Source: Mameliella sp. MMSF_3455 (GTDB taxonomy: Bacteria; Pseudomonadota; Alphaproteobacteria; Rhodobacterales; Rhodobacteraceae). Taken from it: a stretch of 64,000 bases of DNA. Made by a program: the position numbers and the translations under genes. Location of the stretch: assembly GCF_030733205.1 (NCBI RefSeq), contig NZ_JASHJL010000004.1:1-64000 (forward strand). Direction: 5' to 3'. Under the pieces are notes generated by a model. It searched no databases, was not told the DNA's origin, and saw only the letters and a program-made list of their open reading frames with translations. Below are positions 1 through 8,450 of the stretch, piece by piece (position 1 is the first letter of the stretch; every line of letters starts with the position of its first letter).

Positions 1-93
1 GCTCCTCTCAGGTGCGGGCTTTCACAGACCCACCTTGGCACAACGCGAAGCCGCTGGTGGAGCCATCCACACCATCAATGGCTTTCCAATGGC

Positions 94-147
94 TCAATCC
101 TGAAAATACGCCCGACGGATCTTTGCAATCGTCTCCACGACCAACAT
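94..147 (-). pseudogene. istA: istA 5' fragment, 17 codons then stop
   Basis: ATG at 147 (minus strand) is followed by codons for MLVVETIAKIRRAYFQD and TGA. In intact IS21 IstA proteins the RRAYF segment continues into a helix-turn-helix. Here the match ends at RRAYF and the helix-turn-helix is absent. It is therefore a truncated start, not a functional gene. No other recognisable transposase piece was found in the first 515 bases. Confidence 0.65.
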
Positions 148-200
148 CCCACACTGTGCTCCCCGATGACCTCGGGGGCATCATCCACATCAGTGTAAGG

Positions 201-251
201 GGGTCATTTTTGGACGCCGATAACCCCTCTAAAGGGTCAAAATTGCACGCC
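201..251. repeat. Two 18-bp terminal direct repeats of the IS21 remnant
   Basis: GGGTCATTTTTGGACGCC at 201-218 and GGGTCAAAATTGCACGCC at 234-251 match at 14 of 18 positions and lie in the same orientation, 33 bp apart. IS21-family ends carry repeated transposase-binding sites of this kind. This supports placing the element's outer end just beyond, at about 259. Confidence 0.65.
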
Positions 252-259
252 TGTTCACA

Positions 260-515
260 CCCCGCCGCCTTCGAAAGAAAAGTGGCCTAAACGAGCACCT
301 GGGGCGGCACGAAAACGGGACAGGTCCAGACGTATGTCATCGAAAGATCGAATTTCGTACCCGTTCTCCTTCGCAAGAGGCGACATGCATCGCGACGCGA
401 TCAAGCCAATGGCATTGACCACCGGTGACGCCACCCGAAAAACATGCGGTCTATAACGACGCTCTCTGTCAAATCCTGCCCGCTATCCCGTGTTGGCTAT
501 CACGGCTGGTCTGCG
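260..515. other. Non-coding stretch between the IS remnant and the sulfotransferase gene
   Basis: No open frame here has a convincing start, ribosome binding site or recognisable protein. I see no strong hairpin followed by a T-run. It is probably decayed sequence left beside the IS fragment, plus the 3' flank of the sulfotransferase gene. Confidence 0.5.
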
Positions 516-1577
516 TCAGTTGCGTGCTCTCCTCGCGAACAGGTCGAACAGGCTCCGGCGGTCTGCTGCGAGGCGAGCGATCTCTGTCTGCAGTGCCTCG
601 ATGCGGTCGGGGTCGGTTGTGCAGACGTCCGAAACCGTGCTCAGGCCGCGGATCCGGCGGTCGGCCTCTTCGGGGGACATGGCGGGCTGGCCAATCTCGG
701 GAAAGCGGAGGCCGAATGTCAGTTCCAGCCAGTAGAGGTCCAAAGCCCGGGCTTCGATCGCCTCTTTCAGTCCCTTGCGCAGACGCGGCCGCGAAAAGCC
801 ACTGCACTTGCTGTCGGCCTCTTGCACCAGCGCCTTCATCCTTTGCGTGCGTCTCGCGTGGTATCGGGTCGGGGCCTCGATCTCGCCGCGCAGATAGCGC
901 TGCATGATCTCCATCGCTTCAGGGCTGAGGCTCGTGTTGTCCTCGGTTGCCGAGCATCGCGCGCTGGCGGGATCCACCCCGACAAAGCGTCGGCAAAAAT
1001 CGGTGACGACGTCCTGGTCTGCCAGTTCGGACCGGGCAAAGCGGATACAGGTTAGAGGGCCCGGGCCGTGAAGGCTCCAGGGTTCCAGTGTGTCACGGAA
1101 ATAGCTGCGCGACGGAATGGTGAAATCGGGACGTTTCTTGAGGTCCTGCTGGGCGGACGACAGGAAGTGTGACGCCGGGTCGCGTAGGTAGGCACAGACG
1201 TCGATGCGGCTGAACAGGGGGCGCAGTTCAACTGTCAGGCGCTGAAGCGCCGCAGGCGCAAAAGGGCGGAACTGGTTTTCGCAGGACAGAACCACAAGCC
1301 GCGGGTTGGTCTTGTCCATTGTGTCGCGGGCCGCGTGCCAGAACGTCTTGCCCAAGGCCCGTTTGCGGTCGTCGGCCCGGGTGCCGCGCAGCCGGGGATC
1401 GTGCTGTTTCACGTCGTCGGTGAGATAGGAAAAGATGTCCTGGTGATTGGTGTGCTTGCCGGTCTCTGGGAACAGCACGCCCGCGTCGCGAAGCATCTCG
1501 GGGTTGGTGCGCAAGAAATTCTGGATCGAGGTCGAGCCGGTCTTTCCCTGGCCGATGTGGATCAGAAGATTGGGCAT
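516..1577 (-). CDS. Sulfotransferase family protein
   Basis: 353 aa from the start MPNLLIHIGQGKTGSTSIQ. A longer open frame exists, but its extra 108 residues are Arg/Pro-rich and look untranslated. The N-terminal GQGKTGSTSIQ is the loop that binds the 5'-phosphosulfate of PAPS in sulfotransferases (usual form GxxxTGTTxL). The protein therefore likely moves a sulfuryl group from PAPS to a carbohydrate or other acceptor that I cannot name. It has no signal peptide. It stands alone, 170 bp downstream of the RuBisCO-like gene on the same strand. Co-transcription is possible but a link to apiose use is not evident. Confidence 0.75.
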   Translation of the reverse strand: MPNLLIHIGQGKTGSTSIQNFLRTNPEMLRDAGVLFPETGKHTNHQDIFSYLTDDVKQHDPRLRGTRADDRKRALGKTFWHAARDTMDKTNPRLVVLSCENQFRPFAPAALQRLTVELRPLFSRIDVCAYLRDPASHFLSSAQQDLKKRPDFTIPSRSYFRDTLEPWSLHGPGPLTCIRFARSELADQDVVTDFCRRFVGVDPASARCSATEDNTSLSPEAMEIMQRYLRGEIEAPTRYHARRTQRMKALVQEADSKCSGFSRPRLRKGLKEAIEARALDLYWLELTFGLRFPEIGQPAMSPEEADRRIRGLSTVSDVCTTDPDRIEALQTEIARLAADRRSLFDLFARRARN

Positions 1578-1746
1578 CCTGGACTCGCCTGACGACAGAG
1601 GAAAAATCGCTGGCCGGCAACAGAGAGCCGCCGCCGTGAACTGATACACGGCTGCGCGGTCGCCTGCAAACCGCGCCTTCGCCTCCCGCGTGCGCCGTCT
1701 TGGGCGTGATCTCCCTCGCACACCGGTGGTCGGGACCGCGGGTGGC

Positions 1747-2991
1747 TTATCCCCACTTGCCCAGTGAGGCCCGCAACTCGGGATGCTCCCGCGCCTTGTC
1801 CTGCAGCGACAGACCTTCGGCTGCGGCCTCCCAGGCCTGCCGGATCGCCTGAACGCCCGCGGCGGCGCCCATCGGGTGGCCGTGAATACCGCCGCCGCCA
1901 AGGTACATCAGGTCCAGTGTCTGACCGGTGCGGGTGTAGGTCTCGACCGCCTGTCCGCCCCATTGGCCGGAACAGACGACCGGCAAGGGCCTGTCATCCT
2001 CGGAAAAGATGGGGGTCATCACGTCGTGAAAGCTTTTGACGAAACTCTCGTCCGGCTCCCAGTACTTGGCCGCGAGTCCGTTGATCTGGAACTGGTCGAC
2101 GCCCAGCAGGCGCCAGATCTTCTGGTAGGCGCGAAATTCCATCCCCAATGCCGGGTGGCGAGTCAGGATATCCCAGCCGTTGCGATGCGCATGCAAACAC
2201 AGTTGCGAGCGTTTGCGCAGGAAACTCATGCCGCCTGGCCCGATCGAGTTGATGTTGATCACCGCCGCATTGCCGCCGCGTTTCACGACGTAGTCATGTC
2301 CATGCATCATCTGGTCGGGATCGGCCGAGGAAATGCCGAAGGCATACATCACCCGCTTGCCGGTCCTTTCGGCATGGGCATCGATCACGGGCATGATGGC
2401 GTCGACCCGCGCCTTCAGCGGGGCGTAGCCGGGGTTCATCATCTTCTCGTCGTCCTTGATGAAATCGACCCCGGCGGCGCAGAGCTCGGCCACCACCTTG
2501 GCGGTATCCTCGGGCGTCAGCCCTAGAGAGGGCTTTATGATCGAGGCGATGATCGGCCCGTCGTCCACCCCGGTCAGGCGTCGTGATCCCTTGATGCCGA
2601 ATTGCGGACCGGGATGGCAGGACCACGCCTCGGGCAGGTCGAAATCCATCACCCGCACCCCGGTCAGCCCGCGCGCGGCATAGACCCCGCCGACCGTCAC
2701 CGTAAGCAGCGCCGCGATGTCCGTGCCGATCGCTTCCAGCGGATAGGCAATCACTGCGTCACCACGGTTGAAGGGACCAGACGAGTCGGTGGGAAATCCG
2801 GGCCGGTCCGCAGGGGGCAGGGCGGTCACGCTTTCCACACGCGCCGCGCAGCGTTTGCGCACCGCGTCGGTTTCGCCGGGCAATTCGGTGAAGGTCCCGG
2901 TGGACTGGTCCGAGGCGATCTTGGCCGCCATCGCCTCGACGCTGCCGGGACATTCGATGCGATAGGTCACACGGATGAAATCTTCGGTCAT
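1747..2991 (-). CDS. RuBisCO-like protein (form IV), 3-oxo-isoapionate-4-phosphate decarboxylase or transcarboxylase/hydrolase type
   Basis: 414 aa, starting at MTEDFIRVTYRIE behind an AGGAGA site; an earlier ATG at 3045 lacks one. RuBisCO large-chain fold. IIKPSLGL keeps the first lysine (K153) but has Ser at the second KPKLGL lysine. GVDFIKDDE keeps the carbamate lysine and metal ligands (K179, D181, E182). HAHRNGW resembles the HxHR motif. Such proteins in apiose loci act on 3-oxo-isoapionate 4-phosphate, either decarboxylating it (OiaX) or splitting it to 3-phosphoglycerate and glycolate (OiaT, a RuBisCO-like chemistry). Neighbours encode the importer and the ApsD, ApnL, ApnO and OiaK steps. 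Which of the two reactions applies cannot be read from sequence alone. It diverges from the importer genes. Confidence 0.85.
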   Translation of the reverse strand: MTEDFIRVTYRIECPGSVEAMAAKIASDQSTGTFTELPGETDAVRKRCAARVESVTALPPADRPGFPTDSSGPFNRGDAVIAYPLEAIGTDIAALLTVTVGGVYAARGLTGVRVMDFDLPEAWSCHPGPQFGIKGSRRLTGVDDGPIIASIIKPSLGLTPEDTAKVVAELCAAGVDFIKDDEKMMNPGYAPLKARVDAIMPVIDAHAERTGKRVMYAFGISSADPDQMMHGHDYVVKRGGNAAVININSIGPGGMSFLRKRSQLCLHAHRNGWDILTRHPALGMEFRAYQKIWRLLGVDQFQINGLAAKYWEPDESFVKSFHDVMTPIFSEDDRPLPVVCSGQWGGQAVETYTRTGQTLDLMYLGGGGIHGHPMGAAAGVQAIRQAWEAAAEGLSLQDKAREHPELRASLGKWG

Positions 2992-3024
2992 GGGCTCTCC
3001 TGTTGTGGTTGGACTGTAATGCTC

Positions 3025-3056
3025 ATCATACCTGTTGACAATCATATAATCATATC
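3025..3056. promoter_or_regulatory. Candidate operator with ATCATACC/ATCATAT repeats between RuBisCO-like gene and importer
   Basis: The 8-mers ATCATACC (3025), ATCATATA (3041) and ATCATATC (3049) lie on an 8-bp register. On the other strand the first reads GGTATGAT, close to the GGTATA repeats bound by E. coli NanR. ATCATACC followed by nGTT recurs at 12375. A TTGACA box (3035-3040) lies inside the array. The local GntR regulator is NanR-like, so a role as its binding site is a reasonable inference. Confidence 0.5.
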
Positions 3057-3119
3057 ACAGGCTGGCGGCGATCAGGGAGGTAGAGCCCGTAACGGGCCGA
3101 CTGATCTTTGGAGGAATGA

Positions 3120-4076
<957 letters not shown>

Positions 4077-4084
4077 TTGATCCC

Positions 4085-4108
4085 GGCGGCCCGGGGAGCC
4101 GGGCCGCC
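4085..4108 (+). other. Intercistronic hairpin after the binding-protein gene
   Basis: A perfect 10-bp stem (GGCGGCCCGG / CCGGGCCGCC) with a GGAG loop starts 8 bp after the stop of the binding-protein gene and has no T-run. GC-rich hairpins at this place often protect the abundant binding-protein message and lower expression of the distal transporter genes. Confidence 0.55.
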
Positions 4109-4134
4109 CCATCCCGAACAGAACCGGAAGTCCC

Positions 4135-4785
4135 ATGCGCCAAGCGATCCTGTCGGGCGCACTGGTCTGCGTGTTGCTGCCTGCGGCGGCGTGCAAGATC
4201 GTGCCCAATCCCGACCCAAATGACCAATCCGAAGCCCTGGCCAGCCAGACCGACGAGGCCCGCATGGCGGCCTATGCCGACGCGAACTGGGAGACCAAGG
4301 TGCTGCCGGTCATCGCCGAACATAGGGTGGAATACGACATTTGGCGGCAAGCGCTGTCACAAGGGCTGGACGCGGCTGGCGAGGCGCATGGCCTGCGCCC
4401 GGAAGGTGAGGCCAATCCCTGGAACTTCGTCGTCTCCGGTACGGGGACAGTGACCGAAGCCAAGCTCGACAGCCGCGCCGCCAAGATGCAGGTGGACATG
4501 GATGGCGATGGCGCCGCCGACGTGGTGCTGCAACTGGGCCCGATCATTCGCGGCACCGCCATGCGCGACGCCATGCCATTTGTCGTCTTTACCGATTTCC
4601 GCGACCAGATCGAATTCGCCAAACTGGCACGTGCGATGAACGAACGCGCCAGCGACGGGCTGACCCGGCCCGAGGGCGACGTGATGGGCCATACGGTGAG
4701 TTTCACCGGCGTCTTCACTCTGCGCGCCGCAGGTGACACGCCCGAGGTCGTGCCAGTCGAAATCGAGATGGGGGCCGCCCCATGA
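4135..4785 (+). CDS. DUF2291 family predicted periplasmic lipoprotein
   Basis: 216 aa. The N-terminus MRQAILSGALVCVLLPAAAC looks like a lipoprotein signal with Cys20 as lipidation site, although the residue three before Cys is Ala rather than the usual Leu. The rest matches the DUF2291 pattern, including NPWNFVVSGTGTV and VVLQLGPIIRGTAMRD. Genes of this family sit inside ribose-type ABC operons. Their function is unknown, and an accessory role in substrate capture is a guess. It overlaps the ATPase gene by ATGA and is thus translationally coupled to it. Confidence 0.8.
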   Translation: MRQAILSGALVCVLLPAAACKIVPNPDPNDQSEALASQTDEARMAAYADANWETKVLPVIAEHRVEYDIWRQALSQGLDAAGEAHGLRPEGEANPWNFVVSGTGTVTEAKLDSRAAKMQVDMDGDGAADVVLQLGPIIRGTAMRDAMPFVVFTDFRDQIEFAKLARAMNERASDGLTRPEGDVMGHTVSFTGVFTLRAAGDTPEVVPVEIEMGAAP

Positions 4786-6353
4786 CTCTCGATCCCGAAT
4801 CCGGCAGTCCTCATCCGATCGGGCTGTCGATCCGCGGTGGCACCAAGGTCTATCCCGGCACCATCGCCCTCAAGGAGGTCGATTTCGACCTGCGCATGGG
4901 GGCGGTCAATGTGCTGGTGGGGGAAAACGGCGCCGGTAAATCCACCATGATGAAGGTCATCGCAGGGGTCGAACAGTTGACCTCCGGCACTGTGACCATG
5001 AACGGCGAAGCGGTGCATTTCACCTCGACCGACGATGCCGAACGGCATGGCATCGGCATCGTCTTCCAGGAACTCAACCTGTTCCCGAACCTGACCGTGG
5101 CCGACAATATCTTCATGGCGCATGAAAAGACCCGCGGCGGCATCGACATCGACATGTCGGCGCAGCGCGAGGCCACCCGCGCCCTGATGCAACGCCTGGA
5201 ACATGACATCGACCCGGACACGCTGGTGGGTGATCTGAAGGTCGGGCAGCAGCAGATCGTCGAGATCGCCAAGAGCCTGTCACGCGACGCCCGCATTCTC
5301 ATCCTGGACGAGCCGACCTCGGCCCTGTCCAACGCCGAGGTCGAGATACTCTTTCGCGTGATCGAGGAACTGAAGGCCGAAGGCGTCGGCATCGTCTACA
5401 TCTCGCACCGGCTCGAGGAACTGATCCGCGTCGGCGATTACATCACCGTCCTGCGCGACGGGATGATCACCGGGGCACAGTCGATGGAAGGCGTCGATAT
5501 TCCTTGGATCGTGCGCAACATGATTGGCGACAGCTCCAAGGATTTCGCCAAGGAGATCGAACATCCCTTCGGCGACGAGGCACTGCGGGTCGAGAACATG
5601 CGCCTGGCAGACACCAGCGGCGGCTTTGCGGTGGACGGTGTGTCCCTGTCGCTGCGCGCGGGCGAGATCCTGGGGATCTACGGGTTGATGGGCGCCGGCC
5701 GGACCGAGCTGCTAGAAGGCATCATAGGCCGGCACCCCCATGCCGCCGGGGATGTCTGGGTACAGGGGGACAAGATGGGACGGCCCTCTGTCCCCGACCG
5801 CATCGCCAAGGGGCTGGCCCTGATCCCCGAGGACCGCAAGCACGACGGGCTGGTCCAGATCCTGTCGATCCGCGAGAACATGACGCTCTCTTCCGTCGGC
5901 AGCTTCACCCGGGGCGTGCACATGGACCTGGGAAAGGAACGCTCGCGCGTGGCGGATTTCGTGCGCCGCATGGTCATCAAGATCGCCTCGCCCGAACATC
6001 CGGTGTCCGCGCTCTCGGGCGGCAACCAGCAGAAGGTGGTGATTTCCAAGGCGCTGATGACCGGGCCCAAGGTGTTGTTGATGGACGAACCCTCGCGCGG
6101 GATCGACATCGGCGCCAAGGCCGAAGTCTTTCGCGTGATGCGCCAGCTGGCGGCCGAGGGCCTGGGCATCGTCTTTGTCACATCCGACCTCGAAGAGGTC
6201 ATGAGCCTGTCGGACCGCATCATCGTGATGTCGGACGGACGGATCACCGGAGAATTCAGCAGGGAGGAGGTTACGGAAACGGCTCTGGTCAGCGCTTCCG
6301 CCGTGGGCCACGCCCCCCTGTCAGAGCAGGACGCGGAAAGGGAGACCGCATAA
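4782..6353 (+). CDS. Sugar ABC transporter ATP-binding protein (RbsA/MglA-like, two domains)
   Basis: 523 aa with two nucleotide-binding domains. The first has Walker A GENGAGKST near residue 48, signature region VGQQQ and Walker B LILDEPTSAL. The second has a degenerate Walker A (GLMGAGRTELL), a clear SGGNQQK signature and LLMDEPSRGID. A weakened second P-loop is normal in RbsA proteins. It energises uptake through the permease encoded next. The start overlaps the DUF2291 gene, and the stop overlaps the permease start as TAATG. Confidence 0.92.
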   Translation: MTLDPESGSPHPIGLSIRGGTKVYPGTIALKEVDFDLRMGAVNVLVGENGAGKSTMMKVIAGVEQLTSGTVTMNGEAVHFTSTDDAERHGIGIVFQELNLFPNLTVADNIFMAHEKTRGGIDIDMSAQREATRALMQRLEHDIDPDTLVGDLKVGQQQIVEIAKSLSRDARILILDEPTSALSNAEVEILFRVIEELKAEGVGIVYISHRLEELIRVGDYITVLRDGMITGAQSMEGVDIPWIVRNMIGDSSKDFAKEIEHPFGDEALRVENMRLADTSGGFAVDGVSLSLRAGEILGIYGLMGAGRTELLEGIIGRHPHAAGDVWVQGDKMGRPSVPDRIAKGLALIPEDRKHDGLVQILSIRENMTLSSVGSFTRGVHMDLGKERSRVADFVRRMVIKIASPEHPVSALSGGNQQKVVISKALMTGPKVLLMDEPSRGIDIGAKAEVFRVMRQLAAEGLGIVFVTSDLEEVMSLSDRIIVMSDGRITGEFSREEVTETALVSASAVGHAPLSEQDAERETA

Positions 6354-7417
6354 TGACAGACATGACCGCAAACGGTGCCGGAGCCTCCAGTCCCAGTGCA
6401 ACGCTGCTATTGATCCTGAAGGCGCGGACCTTCATCGCGCTGATCCTTGTCTTCGTGTTCTTTTCCATCTTCGCGCCGAATTTCCTGTCGGCGGCGAACA
6501 TGGTCATCATGTCGAAACACGTTGCCCTGAACGCTTTCCTGGCCATCGGGATGACCTTTGTCATCGTCTCGGGCGGGATCGACCTGTCGGTCGGTTCCAT
6601 CGTCGGGCTTTGCGGGATGGTGGCGGGCTACCTGCTGCTCAACGGGATCGACATCGGGCTTGGCTGGTCGATCCAGTTCAACACATTGGAAATCTGCCTG
6701 ATGGTCGCGCTGGTGGGGATCGCCATCGGGGCGCTGAACGGGTTCCTGATCACCAAGCTGAACGTGGCGCCCTTTATCGCCACGCTGGGAACGCTTTACA
6801 TCGCACGCGGGGCGGCGATGCTGTCGAGCGACGGCAAGACCTTTCCGAACCTCTCGGGCAATGCGGAGTATGGATCGCAAAGCTTCCGGATGATCGGGTC
6901 GGGCGATTTCTTGGGCGTGCCGATCTCGATCTGGATGCTGATCGCGGTGGGTGTCCTGGCCGCCTATATCGCGCGCCGCACGCCCTTGGGCCGGTTCATC
7001 TATGCCGTCGGTGGCAACGAACGCGCGGCGGGGCTGTCCGGCGTGAAAGTCACCCAGGTCAAGTATTTCGTCTACATGTTCTCGGGTTTCTGCGCGGCAC
7101 TGGTGGGGATCATCATTTCCTCGCAACTGGTCGCGGCCCATCCGGCCACCGGCGACACCTTCGAGCTGAACGCCATCGCGGCGGCGGTTCTGGGCGGCAC
7201 CTCCATGTCCGGCGGGCGCGGGCGCATCGGCGGGACGATCGTCGGCGCCTTCGTGATCGGGGTGCTGTCCGACGGTCTGGTGATGATGGGCGTGTCAGCC
7301 TTCTGGCAGACTGTTATCAAGGGGCTTGTCATCATCGCGGCCGTGGTCATCGACCAGGCTCAACAAAAGGTCCAGGCAAAGGTCGCGCTGCAAGCCCAGG
7401 CCGCGTTAGGCAATTAA
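6353..7417 (+). CDS. Sugar ABC transporter permease (RbsC-like)
   Basis: 354 aa. The start is taken at the ATG that overlaps the ATPase stop (TAATG); the frame is open further upstream but only as antisense-like noise. The protein is highly hydrophobic with about eight to ten membrane segments and carries BPD_transp_2 landmarks such as MTFVIVSGGIDLSVGSIVG, NGFLITKLNVAPFIATLGT and GRGRIGGTIVGAFVIGVL. It forms the inner-membrane channel of the ribose-type importer. AAGAGGAGAG follows the stop and serves the next gene, which is 13 bp away. Confidence 0.92.
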   Translation: MTDMTANGAGASSPSATLLLILKARTFIALILVFVFFSIFAPNFLSAANMVIMSKHVALNAFLAIGMTFVIVSGGIDLSVGSIVGLCGMVAGYLLLNGIDIGLGWSIQFNTLEICLMVALVGIAIGALNGFLITKLNVAPFIATLGTLYIARGAAMLSSDGKTFPNLSGNAEYGSQSFRMIGSGDFLGVPISIWMLIAVGVLAAYIARRTPLGRFIYAVGGNERAAGLSGVKVTQVKYFVYMFSGFCAALVGIIISSQLVAAHPATGDTFELNAIAAAVLGGTSMSGGRGRIGGTIVGAFVIGVLSDGLVMMGVSAFWQTVIKGLVIIAAVVIDQAQQKVQAKVALQAQAALGN

Positions 7418-7430
7418 GAGGAGAGACAGT

Positions 7431-8450
7431 ATGAAAGGCGCACTCATCGGCTGTGGCTTCTTTGCCCGCAATCAACTGCACGCCTGGGCGGATGTGACCG
7501 GGGCAGAGATCGTGGCGATCTGCGATCGGGACGAAACCCGCCTGACCGAGGCTGGCGAGGCATTCGGCATCGCCCGCCGTTACATCGACGCGGCAGAGAT
7601 GTTCGCGGATGGCGGGTTCGATTTTGTCGACATTGCCACCACCGTCCCCTCGCACCGCCCGCTTATCGAAATGGCGGCAGGGGCGGGCGTTCACGTCATC
7701 TGCCAAAAGCCCTTTGCCCTGAACATGGACGATGCCCGCGCCATGATCGCGGCGGTCGAGGCCACGGGCAAGACCCTGATGGTGCATGAGAACTTTCGCT
7801 GGCAATCAGCGGTGCGCGCGGTCATCGAGGCGCTGCGCGCCGGCGCCATCGGCACGCCCTTCTTCGGCCGGGTGAGTTTCCGGTCCGGCTATGACGTCTT
7901 TTCCGGGCAGCCCTACCTCGCCGAAGGAGAGCGTTTCATCATCGAGGATCTGGGTATCCACATCCTCGATATCGCCCGCGCTTTGTTCGGCGACGTCGAG
8001 CGGATCACGGCCACCACCAAACGGATCAACCCGAATATCCGGGGCGAGGACGTGGCCACCATGCTGTTGTCCCACGGTGGCGGAGTGACCTCGGTGGTAG
8101 ATTGTTCCTATGCCACGCGGCGCATGCCCGAAACCTTTCCGGAAACCCTGCTGGAAATCGACGGCAACGAGGGCAGCTTGCGGTTGGATGCGGGTTATCG
8201 GCTGACGATCCAGTGCGACGGGCAGCAAGAGGTGCGCGATGTCTCTCCGCCGGTGCTGCCCTGGGCGGAACGGCCCTGGAACAACATCCAGGAAAGCGTG
8301 GCGCTGATCCAGCAGCATTTCATCGATTGCATCGCCGCCGATCGCGCGCCCGAGACCTCAGGGGCGGATAACCTGCGGACCTTTGCGCTGGTCGAGGCCG
8401 CTTACCTGTCGGCTGCGGAGGGGCGCAGCGTCGCGTTGTCAGAGCTGTGA
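7431..8450 (+). CDS. apsD: Gfo/Idh/MocA oxidoreductase, probable D-apiose dehydrogenase
   Basis: 339 aa. The N-terminal Rossmann fold has GALIGCGFFARNQLHAW as dinucleotide motif. The CQKPFA segment replaces the usual EKP catalytic motif of the family, and DLGIHILD carries the active-site His near residue 178. ApsD oxidises D-apiose to D-apionolactone, which ApnL then hydrolyses. The gene lies between the importer permease and the ApnL-like gene and overlaps the latter as GTGA. Family assignment is secure. The substrate rests on the neighbouring apnL, apnO, oiaK and RuBisCO-like genes. Confidence 0.78.
   Translation: MKGALIGCGFFARNQLHAWADVTGAEIVAICDRDETRLTEAGEAFGIARRYIDAAEMFADGGFDFVDIATTVPSHRPLIEMAAGAGVHVICQKPFALNMDDARAMIAAVEATGKTLMVHENFRWQSAVRAVIEALRAGAIGTPFFGRVSFRSGYDVFSGQPYLAEGERFIIEDLGIHILDIARALFGDVERITATTKRINPNIRGEDVATMLLSHGGGVTSVVDCSYATRRMPETFPETLLEIDGNEGSLRLDAGYRLTIQCDGQQEVRDVSPPVLPWAERPWNNIQESVALIQQHFIDCIAADRAPETSGADNLRTFALVEAAYLSAAEGRSVALSEL

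Larger units (their letters stand above)
94..259 (-). mobile_element. Remnant of an IS21-family insertion sequence (istA end)
   Basis: On the minus strand an open start (94-147) reads MLVVETIAKIRRAYF, the characteristic N-terminus of IS21-family IstA transposases. It then hits a stop after 17 codons. Upstream of it lie two near-identical 18-bp direct repeats and an outer TGTGAACAG end at about 259, which is the layout of an IS21 terminus. The rest of istA and all of istB are missing from this side, so the element is a dead fragment. The inner breakpoint, near position 94 or further left, cannot be fixed from this window. Confidence 0.7.

Noticed and set aside
5504-6352. Upstream extension of the permease reading frame inside the ATPase gene
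   Set aside because: It is an alternate-frame shadow of the ATPase gene; the permease start at the TAATG overlap gives the normal family length.
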